Positions 19,531-27,790 of a DNA stretch of 34,613 bases are shown here, piece after piece. The DNA is taken from positions 1 through 34,613 of the forward strand of contig JAQGNR010000017.1 of NCBI GenBank assembly GCA_028291765.1, given 5' to 3'. Position numbers and translations under genes: made by a program. This stretch comes from Herbaspirillum sp. (GTDB taxonomy: Bacteria; Pseudomonadota; Gammaproteobacteria; Burkholderiales; Burkholderiaceae_D). The notes under the pieces are model-generated. The model saw only the letters and a program-made list of their open reading frames with translations, was not told where the DNA came from and ran no database searches. The stretch's first letter is position 1, and each line of letters begins with the position of its first letter.

Positions 19531-19831
19531 GCCTGGGTTTGATGGCTTGACTCGACAGTTGATATACTAGAACGCATTTCATAAATAGGCATAAGCGCGA
19601 ATGGACTATTTGGCTGGATTGCTGCGTTGCGCCGCTTGCCCAGGGAACCACCCTGGGCTGCGCGGCACGCCTGGCACTCCAGCCAAATAGCCTCATTCAC
19701 ACTTTTGCCTATTTATGAAATGCATTCTAGGCACTGTTGCCGGTTTTGCACATTAAACCTCCAATGTCTGGTATAAACTGTGTCAGTTTTGCTGAATGGA
19801 AGATTAGTCAGGCATCGATGAGGGGGCTATC
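19531..19831. other. Intergenic region moeB-dksA
   Basis: This 301-bp gene-free stretch is mostly occupied by the palindromic element at 19567-19730. The remaining 100 bp before dksA are AT-richer and probably hold its promoter, although I cannot assign a convincing -35/-10 pair. The Shine-Dalgarno-like run GAGGGGG lies shortly before the dksA ATG. Confidence 0.6.
19567..19730. repeat. 164-bp imperfect palindrome with central hairpin
   Basis: The element begins and ends with CTAG. Its first 36 bases match the reverse complement of its last 36 with four mismatches. After a one-base offset, a further 13 bases (CTATTTGGCTGGA) match. A central perfect hairpin CCCAGGG (19639-19645) / CCCTGGG (19651-19657) lies on the symmetry axis. 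There is no coding capacity. The terminal 15-mer CGCATTTCATAAATA recurs in the small inverted repeat at 14743-14801. The form is that of a non-autonomous palindromic repeat (MITE- or ERIC-like). Confidence 0.85.
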
Positions 19832-20599
19832 ATGGCTGCAAAGGTAAAAAAATCCGCCAGTGCAGCGGTGCAGGCCGGCAAGACAGTATTGAAAAAAAAC
19901 ATCGCTTCGCCAGAGGCGAAGCCGGCACGAAAGGCGCCAGCCGGTGTTGTAAAATCGTTGCCCGTGGCAGCAGTTAAAACCGGCGCCCTTAAGAAAGCCG
20001 GTGAGGCGAACGAGGGGCAATCCGGGCCGAAGGCGAATGCCAAGGCCAAGGATTCCAAAGCGACCAAATCCAGTCAGCTTGCTCAGCAGGCGACTGCCGG
20101 TTCGGATAAATTTAGAAAACCTGTGGCATCGAAAGTAAGCGAAGTGGCAACTAAAAATTCTCCCAATACCGCTGAGGCGAAAGCCGGCGACGATTTGTTG
20201 ACCGAAGCACAGATTTTGAAGATGGGCGAGAAGGACTATATGAACGAAGCGCAACTTGCTTTTTTCAAGGCTCGCCTGCAGCAACTCGAAAAAGAGCTGG
20301 TCAAGAACGCTGGTGAAACTACCGAACATCTGCGGGAAACCGTGCTTGTCCCCGATCCTGCCGATCGTGCGACCATCGAAGAAGAGCATGCGCTGGAATT
20401 GCGTACCCGCGATCGCGAGCGCAAGCTGCTGAAAAAAGTACAGCAATCGATCGCCAGTATCGATACCGGCGAATACGGCTGGTGCGAAGAAACCGGTGAG
20501 CCGATCGGCGTGCCGCGTTTGCTGGCCCGACCTACTGCAACGCTATCGCTGGAAGCGCAGCAACGCCGTGAGTTGAAGCAAAAGCTGTACGGCGACTGA
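19832..20599 (+). CDS. dksA: DksA-type RNA polymerase-binding transcription factor with long basic N-terminal extension
   Basis: DksA enters the RNA polymerase secondary channel and, with ppGpp, adjusts rRNA and amino-acid promoters. The C-terminal part (about 120-255) is DksA-like. It has a coiled coil with tip residues D175, D178 and A180 (DPADRA), then a zinc-finger-like fold. Only one of the four canonical Zn cysteines remains, C218 in WCEETGEPIG; the second pair reads TLSLEA. It is probably independent of bound zinc. Residues 1 to about 110 are a Lys/Ala/Pro-rich, apparently disordered extension, making 255 residues against about 150 in E. coli. The ATG follows a G-rich Shine-Dalgarno. 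Confidence 0.9.
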   Translation: MAAKVKKSASAAVQAGKTVLKKNIASPEAKPARKAPAGVVKSLPVAAVKTGALKKAGEANEGQSGPKANAKAKDSKATKSSQLAQQATAGSDKFRKPVASKVSEVATKNSPNTAEAKAGDDLLTEAQILKMGEKDYMNEAQLAFFKARLQQLEKELVKNAGETTEHLRETVLVPDPADRATIEEEHALELRTRDRERKLLKKVQQSIASIDTGEYGWCEETGEPIGVPRLLARPTATLSLEAQQRRELKQKLYGD

Positions 20600-20691
20600 T
20601 CCCGCGTCGGAGCATGAAGCAATGGTGAGTCGGCTCGCGCCGGATCCACCGTTGTTTTCGTTCTGCTGCGTTTCTACTGTTTTTCTACTGT

Positions 20692-21150
20692 CTAATAAAT
20701 CGGCAGCCTGATCGTACTTTTCACCTCTTCCATCACTGCATAGGTATGCGTTTCGCGCACGCCTTTCAACTGCAGCAGCGATTTCCCAAGAAATTCGCGG
20801 TAGGCCTCCATATCCTTCACGCGCGCCTTCACCAGATAATCGAAGCCCCCCGCAACCATATGACATTCGACGATTTCTCGAATGCTCTGAACACTGTGTT
20901 TGAATGATTCGAAGACGTCCGGTGTCGTGCGATCCAGCACCACCTCGATGAATACCAGCAGCGCCACATCCAGCATGCGCGGATTCAGTTGCGCTGCGAA
21001 ACCGATGATATAACCGGCCTCCTGTAATTTGCGCACCCGCTCAAGGCATGCCGCCGCCGAAAGGTTGACCCGCCCAGACAAATCGACATTGCTGATACGG
21101 CCATCGTTTTGTAGTTCATTAAGAATTTTCTTATTTATTTTATCGAGCAT
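20692..21150 (-). CDS. Lrp/AsnC family transcriptional regulator
   Basis: This is a feast/famine regulator of 152 residues. An N-terminal helix-turn-helix (about 3-60, LDKINKKILNELQNDGRISNVDLSGRVNLS) is followed by a ligand-sensing RAM domain (about 65-150). That domain contains ECHMVAGGFDYLVKARVKD, with the GxxDY-type effector site. I chose the ATG at 21150 (MLDKIN). A start at 21186 would add 12 residues with no better ribosome site. It is divergent from the Liv binding protein gene across a 237-bp AT-rich region. Control of the liv genes by leucine or a related amino acid is therefore plausible, but is inference. Confidence 0.92.
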   Translation of the reverse strand: MLDKINKKILNELQNDGRISNVDLSGRVNLSAAACLERVRKLQEAGYIIGFAAQLNPRMLDVALLVFIEVVLDRTTPDVFESFKHSVQSIREIVECHMVAGGFDYLVKARVKDMEAYREFLGKSLLQLKGVRETHTYAVMEEVKSTIRLPIY

Positions 21151-21236
21151 TGCGCCACTAAAAAATTTTACGAGGTGAAACGGCATATTGCCGAAGATTG
21201 TTCTGGAATTAGCATTGAATAGCAGGCCTCATATCC

Positions 21237-21316
21237 ATCGACAAGAAATAAAATTACCGCTCATTAAAACGTCAGTGTGCGTATTAATCAAGTAGCTGGC
21301 GCAAGCAAGTGTCGAT
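21237..21316. promoter_or_regulatory. Candidate operator region between lrp-type gene and liv binding protein gene
   Basis: In this AT-rich divergent spacer, ATCGACA (21237-21243) and TGTCGAT (21310-21316) form a perfect 7-bp inverted pair about 66 bp apart. Each is followed or flanked by A/T-rich runs (AAGAAATAAAA; TTTTATCTT). Lrp-family octamers often bind spaced, degenerate AT-rich palindromes, so this is a candidate autoregulatory and liv control region. No promoter hexamers are assigned. Confidence 0.35.
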
Positions 21317-21387
21317 AGGTTTTATCTTGTTTAGGCGATGACACTCTGCGCTGGCCCGATTATTTTTTTGCGGAGAAGACAATAGTG

Positions 21388-22533
21388 ATGACAAGTAAAA
21401 AGAATGCTTTGGCATTAATGGTCGCAATGACAATGCCGGTTATAGCGATGGCAGCCGTCGCAACGTCAGGTCTGGAGCAGATTGTGAAAATCGGTTTCAG
21501 CGCACCGTTGACCGGCCCGCAGTCGGCGAGCGGCGCCGACAATCTGGGCGGCATGCAGATGGCGATCGACAGGCTGAACGCAAAAGGCCTGACGATCGGC
21601 AACCGGAAAGTGAAATTTCAGGCGATCGTGGAAGACGATCAGGGCGATCCGCGCGCCGGCATGGGTGCCGTGCAAAAGCTGATCGACACACCCGTCAATG
21701 CCATGATCGGACCTTACAATTCCGGCGTTGTGATACCGACTTCACGCCTATTGAATGACGCGGGCATCGTCACCATGACCGTCGCCTCCAATCCGAAAAT
21801 TACCGAGCAGGGCTACGTTAATCTGTTCCGCGTGGCACCCAGCGACAGCCAGTTAGGCGGCAAAATGGCCTTGTATGCGGCTAAGGAATTGCATGTCAAA
21901 CGGGTCTCGGTCGTAGACGATCGCACTGCCTATGGTCAAGGCCTGGCAATGGAATTCGCCAAGGTGGCAAAAGCCAACGGCATACAGGTTGTGAGCATGG
22001 AATATACCAATGACAAGGCAACCGACTTCAACGCAATTCTGACCGCGATCAAAGGAAAACGTGCGGATGCCATTTTCTACGGCGGTTACGCCCCTCAGGG
22101 TGGTCCGATGCGGCGTCAGATGCGGCAATTGGGCATGGATGTCAAATTGTTGGGCGGCGAAAGCATCTGCTCCGCCGAAATGGGGCGTCTGGGCGGCAGC
22201 AACGTCGATGGCAATGTTTATTGTGCGCGTAGCGGCGGCATGCTGAATAAAAATCCCGATGCAACAAACTTCGCGGCCGACTATCAGCAGCAATACAAAC
22301 GCTCGCCCGAGGTATTCGCCGCTTCGTATTACGATGCCATGATGTTGATGGCGCAAGCGATGAAAAATGCGGATGCGACCAGCGGGCCAAAAGTGCAGGC
22401 CGCACTTGAAAAAATCAAATATAAAGGCGTGGCCGGCAGTTATGAATTCGATCGGCAGCACAATCTACTCGAATCGCCGGTAACAATTTTTCACTTCGAG
22501 GCCGGTGTGCCTGTACCGATCGGCGCATATTGA
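21388..22533 (+). CDS. livK: Branched-chain amino acid ABC transporter substrate-binding protein
   Basis: This is a periplasmic binding protein of the Leu/Ile/Val (LivJ/LivK) type. A signal peptide (about 1-24) is followed by the two-lobe binding fold, with KIGFSAPLTGPQSASGADNLGGMQMAIDRLNAKG at the start. The segment GPYNSGVVIPTSRLLNDAGIVTMTVASNP, near residue 105, is typical of the family. At 381 residues the length fits. GTG 21385 and ATG 21388 are both possible starts; GGAG at 21372-21375 is slightly better spaced for the GTG. It lies 554 bp upstream of livH and is divergent from the Lrp-type regulator. The actual ligand cannot be read from sequence. Confidence 0.93.
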   Translation: MTSKKNALALMVAMTMPVIAMAAVATSGLEQIVKIGFSAPLTGPQSASGADNLGGMQMAIDRLNAKGLTIGNRKVKFQAIVEDDQGDPRAGMGAVQKLIDTPVNAMIGPYNSGVVIPTSRLLNDAGIVTMTVASNPKITEQGYVNLFRVAPSDSQLGGKMALYAAKELHVKRVSVVDDRTAYGQGLAMEFAKVAKANGIQVVSMEYTNDKATDFNAILTAIKGKRADAIFYGGYAPQGGPMRRQMRQLGMDVKLLGGESICSAEMGRLGGSNVDGNVYCARSGGMLNKNPDATNFAADYQQQYKRSPEVFAASYYDAMMLMAQAMKNADATSGPKVQAALEKIKYKGVAGSYEFDRQHNLLESPVTIFHFEAGVPVPIGAY

Positions 22534-22658
22534 TTGCTTGTAGCGGTCGCACGTGACGTGCGGCTGTAGTGCGCGGCTTATAGTGTGCATCGCGCTGGCT
22601 TCATCGTACAGCCACTGATTGGGTTCTCCAGCCGCGTTCATTTACGGCGTTGCACTTG

Positions 22659-22682
22659 CCGGCGATAGTCCGCTATCGCCGG
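22659..22682. other. Perfect 10-bp hairpin in liv intergenic region
   Basis: CCGGCGATAG (22659-22668) pairs with CTATCGCCGG (22673-22682) around a four-base loop TCCG. No T run follows, so it is not a canonical terminator. It may stabilise the 3' end of the binding-protein mRNA. Confidence 0.7.
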
Positions 22683-22848
22683 TTGATGGCATAGATACTG
22701 CTTGCTCGCTATGCTGCATGTAATCGCCTTTCCATTGCCTATTTGCAAGTCGCTGTGCTATATCGCGACGTGCGAGCACATTGCGCCATGCTGCTCCGGC
22801 CATAGTGTGTTCCCTTAGTGCTTTTATTTTTTTGTTACATTAGGACAT

Positions 22849-22986
22849 ATGAATTTATTCAATCTCACCCAGACCGTGCCGGCGCCTTCTGTGTCGCCGG
22901 TTCCGGCAGCCGTAGCCATTGTTGATGCGATACTGCAACGGCGGCAGCGCAGATTACCGCTTCGCAGCATCAAGCACATCAGGTAG
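22849..22986 (+). CDS. Possible 45-codon leader ORF upstream of livH
   Basis: The small ORF starts MNLFNLTQTVPAPSVSPVPA and ends RRLPLRSIKHIR. AGGA at 22842-22845 is 3 bases before the ATG. I recognise no family. The N-terminal half is rich in Pro, Val and Ala and the C-terminal third is strongly basic. It ends 101 bp before livH. It may be a leader peptide or an unused ORF; only position and the ribosome site support it. Confidence 0.25.
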   Translation: MNLFNLTQTVPAPSVSPVPAAVAIVDAILQRRQRRLPLRSIKHIR

Positions 22987-23087
22987 TGTGCGACGATAGA
23001 GATAGCAAAAAGCAGCAAGCGCAGCAAGAACACTGGTAGCGCAGCATTATTCATGTTCGGCAATGGCGGAACAAAGACGGAGACTCG

Positions 23088-24017
23088 ATGGACATTTTTT
23101 TCCAGCAAATCATCAACGGGCTGGTTCTCGGCAGCATGTATGCATTGATCGCGCTGGGTTACACGATGGTGTACGGCGTATTGAATCTGATCAATTTCGC
23201 GCACGGCGATGTGTTGATGATCGGCGCGATGGCAGGGCTGACGATCTTAAAGCTGGTGCAGGGGGCAGCGCCCGGATTGCCCGGTATCGTACAGTTGATC
23301 ATCGCCATCGTCGGTGCGATCCCGGTCTGCGTCATCGTCAGCCTGATCATAGAGCGGGTTGCCTATCGGCCCTTGCGTAATGCGCCGCGCTTGGCGCCCC
23401 TGATCACCGCTATCGGCGTATCGATTCTTCTGCAAACTCTGGCGATGATGATCTGGGGTCGCAGCCCGGTATCGTTTCCTCAAGTCATGTCGTCGGATCC
23501 GCTGCACGTGTTCGGTGCACTGATTTCACCGACCCAGGTCATGCTGCTGATCCTCGCATTGGCTGCCATGGCCGGTCTGGTGTTCATGGTCGAAAAGACC
23601 CGCATGGGACGGGCGATGCGGGCTACTGCCGAGAACCCGCGCATTGCGGGTCTAATGGGTGTCGATGTCAATGGCGTCATTGTGCTGACGTTCGTGATCG
23701 GCGCCTCGCTGGCGGCGATTGCCGGCGTGATGTGGGGCGCCAACTACTCGACCGCGCAATTCGCAATGGGTTTCGTCCCTGGATTGAAGGCGTTCTGCGC
23801 TGCAGTGCTGGGCGGTATCGGTAATATCTACGGTGCAATGGTGGGTGGCCTCTTGCTAGGATTGATCGAAAGCCTGGGCGCCGGTTATATCGGCGATCTG
23901 ACGGGCAACTTCCTGGGTAGTAATTACCAAGACATCTTTGCTTTTGTCGTTCTCATCATTGTGCTCACATTGCGTCCATCCGGCATCATGGGCGAACGTG
24001 TAGCCGACCGTGCGTAA
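23088..24017 (+). CDS. livH: Branched-chain amino acid ABC transporter permease LivH
   Basis: This inner-membrane permease subunit has 309 residues and about eight hydrophobic helices. The N-terminal FFQQIINGLVLGSMYALIALGYTMVYGVLNLINFAHGDV is the family signature. The EAA-like cytoplasmic loop around MGRAMRATAENPRIAGLMGVDV couples to the ATPases. A good Shine-Dalgarno (GGAGA) precedes the ATG. It is the first of four tightly packed genes, livH-livM-livG-livF, with short gaps or an overlap, so one transcript is likely. Confidence 0.96.
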   Translation: MDIFFQQIINGLVLGSMYALIALGYTMVYGVLNLINFAHGDVLMIGAMAGLTILKLVQGAAPGLPGIVQLIIAIVGAIPVCVIVSLIIERVAYRPLRNAPRLAPLITAIGVSILLQTLAMMIWGRSPVSFPQVMSSDPLHVFGALISPTQVMLLILALAAMAGLVFMVEKTRMGRAMRATAENPRIAGLMGVDVNGVIVLTFVIGASLAAIAGVMWGANYSTAQFAMGFVPGLKAFCAAVLGGIGNIYGAMVGGLLLGLIESLGAGYIGDLTGNFLGSNYQDIFAFVVLIIVLTLRPSGIMGERVADRA

Positions 24018-24039
24018 CAACGGCTTACAAGGATTTTTC

Positions 24040-25320
24040 ATGGCACAAAACAAGGCTTCAAACGCTTCGCAATCATCTGCCGGGCCGCGCCCGCGCAAAA
24101 CCGCCGGCAGCCTGTTTCTGCTGCTGGCGATCATGCTGATTTTCCCTTTCGTGGCCAGTCAGTTCGGCAATTCCTGGGTGCGCATCATGGACGTCGCGCT
24201 GCTCTACATCATGCTGGCGCTGGGTCTGAACGTGGTGGTCGGTTTCGCCGGCCTGCTCGATTTGGGTTATATCGCGTTTTATGCAATCGGCGCTTACACC
24301 GCGGGTTTGCTGGCATCGCCGCAATTCGGCGCGGTGCTGCAATCGTTCGTGGATACCTATCCCGATCTCGGTCATTTCCTGGTCATGCTATGCGGCCCGC
24401 AAATTCTGGCCAACGGCATTCATTTATCGATCTGGCTGATCGTGCCGCTGTCGGCGTTGATCGCGGCCTTCTTTGGCGCACTGCTCGGCGCGCCGACGCT
24501 TAAATTGCGCGGCGATTATCTGGCCATCGTGACGCTCGGCTTCGGCGAAATCATCCGCATCTTCATGAATAACCTGAATGCCCCGGTCAACATCACCAAT
24601 GGTCCGCAAGGGATCAATATGATCGATCCGGTGCGCATCTTCGGCACCTCGCTCGGGGGCGAGCCGGGGTCCGGTTCCATCGTTAATATTTTCGGTATCG
24701 GCATTCCGTCGGTGAACGCCTATTATTTCCTGTTCCTGCTGTTGTGCATTGCGATCATCTTTATCTCGATACGCCTGCAGGATTCCCGTCTCGGCCGGGC
24801 CTGGGTCGCGATCCGGGAAGACGAAATCGCCGCCAAGGCGATGGGGATCAACACCCGTAATATGAAACTGCTGGCGTTTGCGATGGGGGCCTCGTTCGGC
24901 GGTATCGCCGGCGCCATGTTCGCTTCGTTTCAGGGTTTCGTTTCGCCGGAGTCGTTTTCACTGACCGAATCGATTGCCGTGCTGGCGATGGTGGTGCTGG
25001 GCGGTATCGGCCACATCCCCGGCGTGGTGCTGGGCGGCGTGATCCTGGCGGCGCTGCCGGAGGTCTTGCGCCATGTGGTCGAGCCCTTGCAGCAGAGTTT
25101 ATTCGGCCGCGTATTGATCGACGCCGAAATCCTGCGCCAACTGTTATATGGTCTGGCGATGGTGGTCATCATGCTGAATCGGCCTTCGGGACTATGGCCT
25201 GCGCCACGGCAGGAAGACCGGCCGGATTTTAATAAAGATGCCAGCGGCATGGACGGCGCGCAATTCAGCGATCATATGGCCGAACCGACCCGTGGCGTAG
25301 TCGTCGCGAAGGAAGCATGA
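24040..25320 (+). CDS. livM: Branched-chain amino acid ABC transporter permease LivM
   Basis: This is the second permease subunit, 426 residues. A charged N-terminus (about 1-28) is followed by about nine hydrophobic helices. Recognisable segments are MLALGLNVVVGFAGLLDLGYIAFYAIGAY and GDYLAIVTLGFGEIIRIFMNN. The coupling loop is LGRAWVAIREDEIAAKAMGIN. I chose ATG 24040 because AAGGA (24028-24032) is well placed; an upstream GTG at 24010 would overlap livH. Its stop overlaps the livG start (ATGA at 25317-25320), which indicates translational coupling. Confidence 0.95.
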   Translation: MAQNKASNASQSSAGPRPRKTAGSLFLLLAIMLIFPFVASQFGNSWVRIMDVALLYIMLALGLNVVVGFAGLLDLGYIAFYAIGAYTAGLLASPQFGAVLQSFVDTYPDLGHFLVMLCGPQILANGIHLSIWLIVPLSALIAAFFGALLGAPTLKLRGDYLAIVTLGFGEIIRIFMNNLNAPVNITNGPQGINMIDPVRIFGTSLGGEPGSGSIVNIFGIGIPSVNAYYFLFLLLCIAIIFISIRLQDSRLGRAWVAIREDEIAAKAMGINTRNMKLLAFAMGASFGGIAGAMFASFQGFVSPESFSLTESIAVLAMVVLGGIGHIPGVVLGGVILAALPEVLRHVVEPLQQSLFGRVLIDAEILRQLLYGLAMVVIMLNRPSGLWPAPRQEDRPDFNKDASGMDGAQFSDHMAEPTRGVVVAKEA

Positions 25321-26168
25321 TGGCGACCATCTCCGACACGCTCTTGCATCCCGTTACGTCCATGTCTACGCCAGCTTCTGCATCTGCCTCCTCTACCCAA
25401 GAAGCCCCGATCATGCTGGACATCGCCGATGTCAGCAAACGCTTCGGCGGCTTGCAAGCCTTATCGGGCGTCAGCCTGCAAATCCGGCAAGGTCAGATTT
25501 ACGGTCTGATCGGTCCCAACGGGGCCGGCAAGACGACTTTCTTCAATGTCATCACCGGCTTGTACCAGCCGGACACCGGCAGCTTCCGTCTGGCCGGTAA
25601 AATCTATTCGCCATCGGCGCCGCACGAAGTGGCCAAAGCGGGCATCGCCCGTACTTTCCAGAACATCCGTCTGTTCGGTGAAATGACCGTGCTGGAAAAC
25701 GTCATGGTAGGTTGCCACGTGCGTACCCACCAGACCCTGATCGGCGCGGTTTTACGGCACAAGGCGGCGCGCGTGGAAGAGCAAACGATCCGCGAACGTT
25801 CGCTGGCGCTGCTGGACTTCGTCGGCATTGCGCACTTTGCCGAACGCACTGCGCGGCATTTATCGTACGGTGATCAGCGCCGGCTGGAAATTGCCCGCGC
25901 GCTGGCGACCGAACCGCAATTGCTGGCGTTGGACGAGCCTGCCGCGGGCATGAACGCGACCGAAAAGCTGGCCTTGCGCCAACTTCTGATCAAAATCAAG
26001 GAATGCGGCAAAACCATTTTGCTGATCGAACACGACGTCAAACTGATGATGGGTTTATGCGATCGCATCACCGTGCTCGATTACGGCAAACCGATTGCCG
26101 AAGGCGTGCCGGCGGATGTTAAAAAGAATCCGGCCGTGATCGAAGCGTATCTCGGCGGCGGCCACTAA
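25317..26168 (+). CDS. livG: Branched-chain amino acid ABC transporter ATP-binding protein LivG
   Basis: This is one of the two cytoplasmic ATPases. The Walker A motif is GPNGAGKT (66-73), the signature is LSYGDQRRLEIARAL, and Walker B is LLALDEPAAGMN. The switch histidine is in LLIEHDVKLMM. Residues 1-32 are a Ser/Thr/Ala-rich extension not typical of LivG. The start is nonetheless supported by AAGGAA (25309-25314) before two adjacent ATGs (25317 and 25320) and by overlap with the livM stop. The alternative M33 (MLDIADVSKRF) would give a standard-length protein but has no visible ribosome site. Confidence 0.95.
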   Translation: MMATISDTLLHPVTSMSTPASASASSTQEAPIMLDIADVSKRFGGLQALSGVSLQIRQGQIYGLIGPNGAGKTTFFNVITGLYQPDTGSFRLAGKIYSPSAPHEVAKAGIARTFQNIRLFGEMTVLENVMVGCHVRTHQTLIGAVLRHKAARVEEQTIRERSLALLDFVGIAHFAERTARHLSYGDQRRLEIARALATEPQLLALDEPAAGMNATEKLALRQLLIKIKECGKTILLIEHDVKLMMGLCDRITVLDYGKPIAEGVPADVKKNPAVIEAYLGGGH

Positions 26169-26204
26169 AGAAGGCACTGGAAGGCATTGGAAAGCATTAG
26201 ACTC

Positions 26205-26930
26205 ATGACAAAAAATATTCTCAGCATCGGCGACCTGCGTGTAGCCTACGGCGGCATTCAGGCGGTCAAGGGAATCGCGCTGGAAGTCCACGAAGGCGAA
26301 CTGGTAACACTCATCGGCGCCAATGGCGCCGGCAAGACCACTACATTGAAGGCGATCACCGGCACCTTGCCGGATTGCCGCGTAGAAGGCCGGATCGAGT
26401 ATCTTGGGCAAAGTCTGCAAGGCCGCAAAGCATTTCAACTGGTGCAAAGCAAGCTGGCGATGGTGCCGGAAGGGCGCGGCGTTTTTACCCGTATGAGCAT
26501 CCATGAAAATTTGCTGATGGGCGCCTATACCCGTAACGATAAGGCGCAGATCGCTGCCGACGTCGAGCGCTGGTTCGGCGTGTTTCCTCGGCTCAAAGAG
26601 CGCTCTGCGCAGATGGCCGGTACGCTATCCGGCGGAGAACAGCAGATGCTGGCAATGGCGCGGGCATTGATGAGCCATCCGACCTTGCTGTTGCTGGACG
26701 AACCGTCGATGGGCTTGTCGCCGATCATGGTGGAAAAGATTTTTGAAGTCATCCGCAACATTTCGGCGCAAGGCATTACGATCCTGCTGGTTGAACAAAA
26801 TGCCAAGCTGGCGCTGGAAGCGGCAAATCGCGCTTATGTCATGGAGTCGGGTTTGATTACCATGAGCGGTGTCGCTCGTCAGATGCTGAACGATCCCAAG
26901 ATCAAGGTGGCTTATCTTGGGGAAGGATAG
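26205..26930 (+). CDS. livF: Branched-chain amino acid ABC transporter ATP-binding protein LivF
   Basis: This is the second ATPase of the Liv transporter, 241 residues. The Walker A motif is GANGAGKT (38-45), the signature is LSGGEQQMLAMARALM, and Walker B is LLLLDEPSMGLS. The switch histidine position reads LLVEQNAK, with Gln in place of His, as is normal for LivF. I chose ATG 26205; an in-frame TTG six codons upstream is less likely. It follows livG by 36 bp and is the last gene of the liv unit. Confidence 0.95.
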   Translation: MTKNILSIGDLRVAYGGIQAVKGIALEVHEGELVTLIGANGAGKTTTLKAITGTLPDCRVEGRIEYLGQSLQGRKAFQLVQSKLAMVPEGRGVFTRMSIHENLLMGAYTRNDKAQIAADVERWFGVFPRLKERSAQMAGTLSGGEQQMLAMARALMSHPTLLLLDEPSMGLSPIMVEKIFEVIRNISAQGITILLVEQNAKLALEAANRAYVMESGLITMSGVARQMLNDPKIKVAYLGEG

Positions 26931-27146
26931 GCGTGCGCGCCGTGCTCTGGATTTCGTGATAATGCCCGGGCAGCAACGGCACGGCAGCGGCCCTTGCGAG
27001 AACAACAAAGATGCTTGTAATCTGCGTGGAAGGCCCCACGTCTGAGCTTAGGTACGGCGCTCGGCATGAGCGATCGGTAATGGCTTGATAATGCGAGCCT
27101 GCCGAATGACGCAAGAATGATGCAACATCACTATAAAGAGGCAGGC

Positions 27147-27683
27147 ATGGAACAATTTCACGGCACCACGATTCTTTCTGTCAGGCGCGGCAGTACCGTC
27201 GCTTTGGGCGGCGACGGCCAGGTGACGCACGGCAATGTCGTCATGAAAGGCTCCGCCCGCAAGGTCAGAAAGTTGTATCAAGGCAAGGTTCTGGTCGGTT
27301 TTGCCGGCGGCACTGCCGATGCATTTACCTTGCTCGACCTGTTTGAATCCAAACTTGAAAAGCATCAGGGCAATTTAATGCGCGCTTCGGTCGAATTGGC
27401 CAAAGAGTGGCGCACCGACCGCATGCTGCGGCGGCTGGAAGCGATGCTGCTCACTGCCGACCGTGAAACCACACTGGTCATTACTGGCAACGGTGACGTA
27501 CTTGAACCCACCGACGGCATCGGCGCGATTGGTTCGGGCGGCAGTTTTGCGCAGTCTGCGGCCAAGGCCTTACAGGAAAATACCGAACTGACGCCGGCTG
27601 AAGTCGTCAAGAAATCGCTCGTGATCGCCGGCGATTTATGTATCTATACCAATCAAAACCATATTATCGAAACGCTGGACTGA
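27147..27683 (+). CDS. hslV: ATP-dependent protease subunit HslV
   Basis: This is the threonine peptidase core of the HslVU (ClpQY) complex, a proteasome-like cytoplasmic protease. The catalytic Thr would be T7, exposed after removal of the propeptide MEQFHG (TTILSVRRG). The segment [17 protein letters not shown] near residue 130 is family-typical. I chose ATG 27147, with AGAGG a few bases upstream. The in-frame ATG at 27117 would add 10 residues before the propeptide. It has 178 residues and precedes hslU by 107 bp. Confidence 0.97.
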   Translation: MEQFHGTTILSVRRGSTVALGGDGQVTHGNVVMKGSARKVRKLYQGKVLVGFAGGTADAFTLLDLFESKLEKHQGNLMRASVELAKEWRTDRMLRRLEAMLLTADRETTLVITGNGDVLEPTDGIGAIGSGGSFAQSAAKALQENTELTPAEVVKKSLVIAGDLCIYTNQNHIIETLD

Positions 27684-27790
27684 TGAGTTATCGGATCTGC
27701 ATCCGCTCGGCATTGGCCGCTTTACTTTCGTGGCTTTGTTTCGCCGTTTTACGTTTGTATTAACAGGCAACACCAATTTAAAGATACCCC

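Larger units (their letters stand above)
22534..23087. other. 554-bp intergenic region inside the liv cluster
   Basis: This is the longest gap in the window. It holds an 8-bp hairpin at 22546-22564, 12 bases after the binding-protein stop. It also holds a perfect 10-bp hairpin at 22659-22682 and a possible 45-codon ORF (22849-22986). The hairpins lack T tracts. They could end or attenuate transcription so that the binding protein is made in excess of the permease subunits. Confidence 0.6.
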
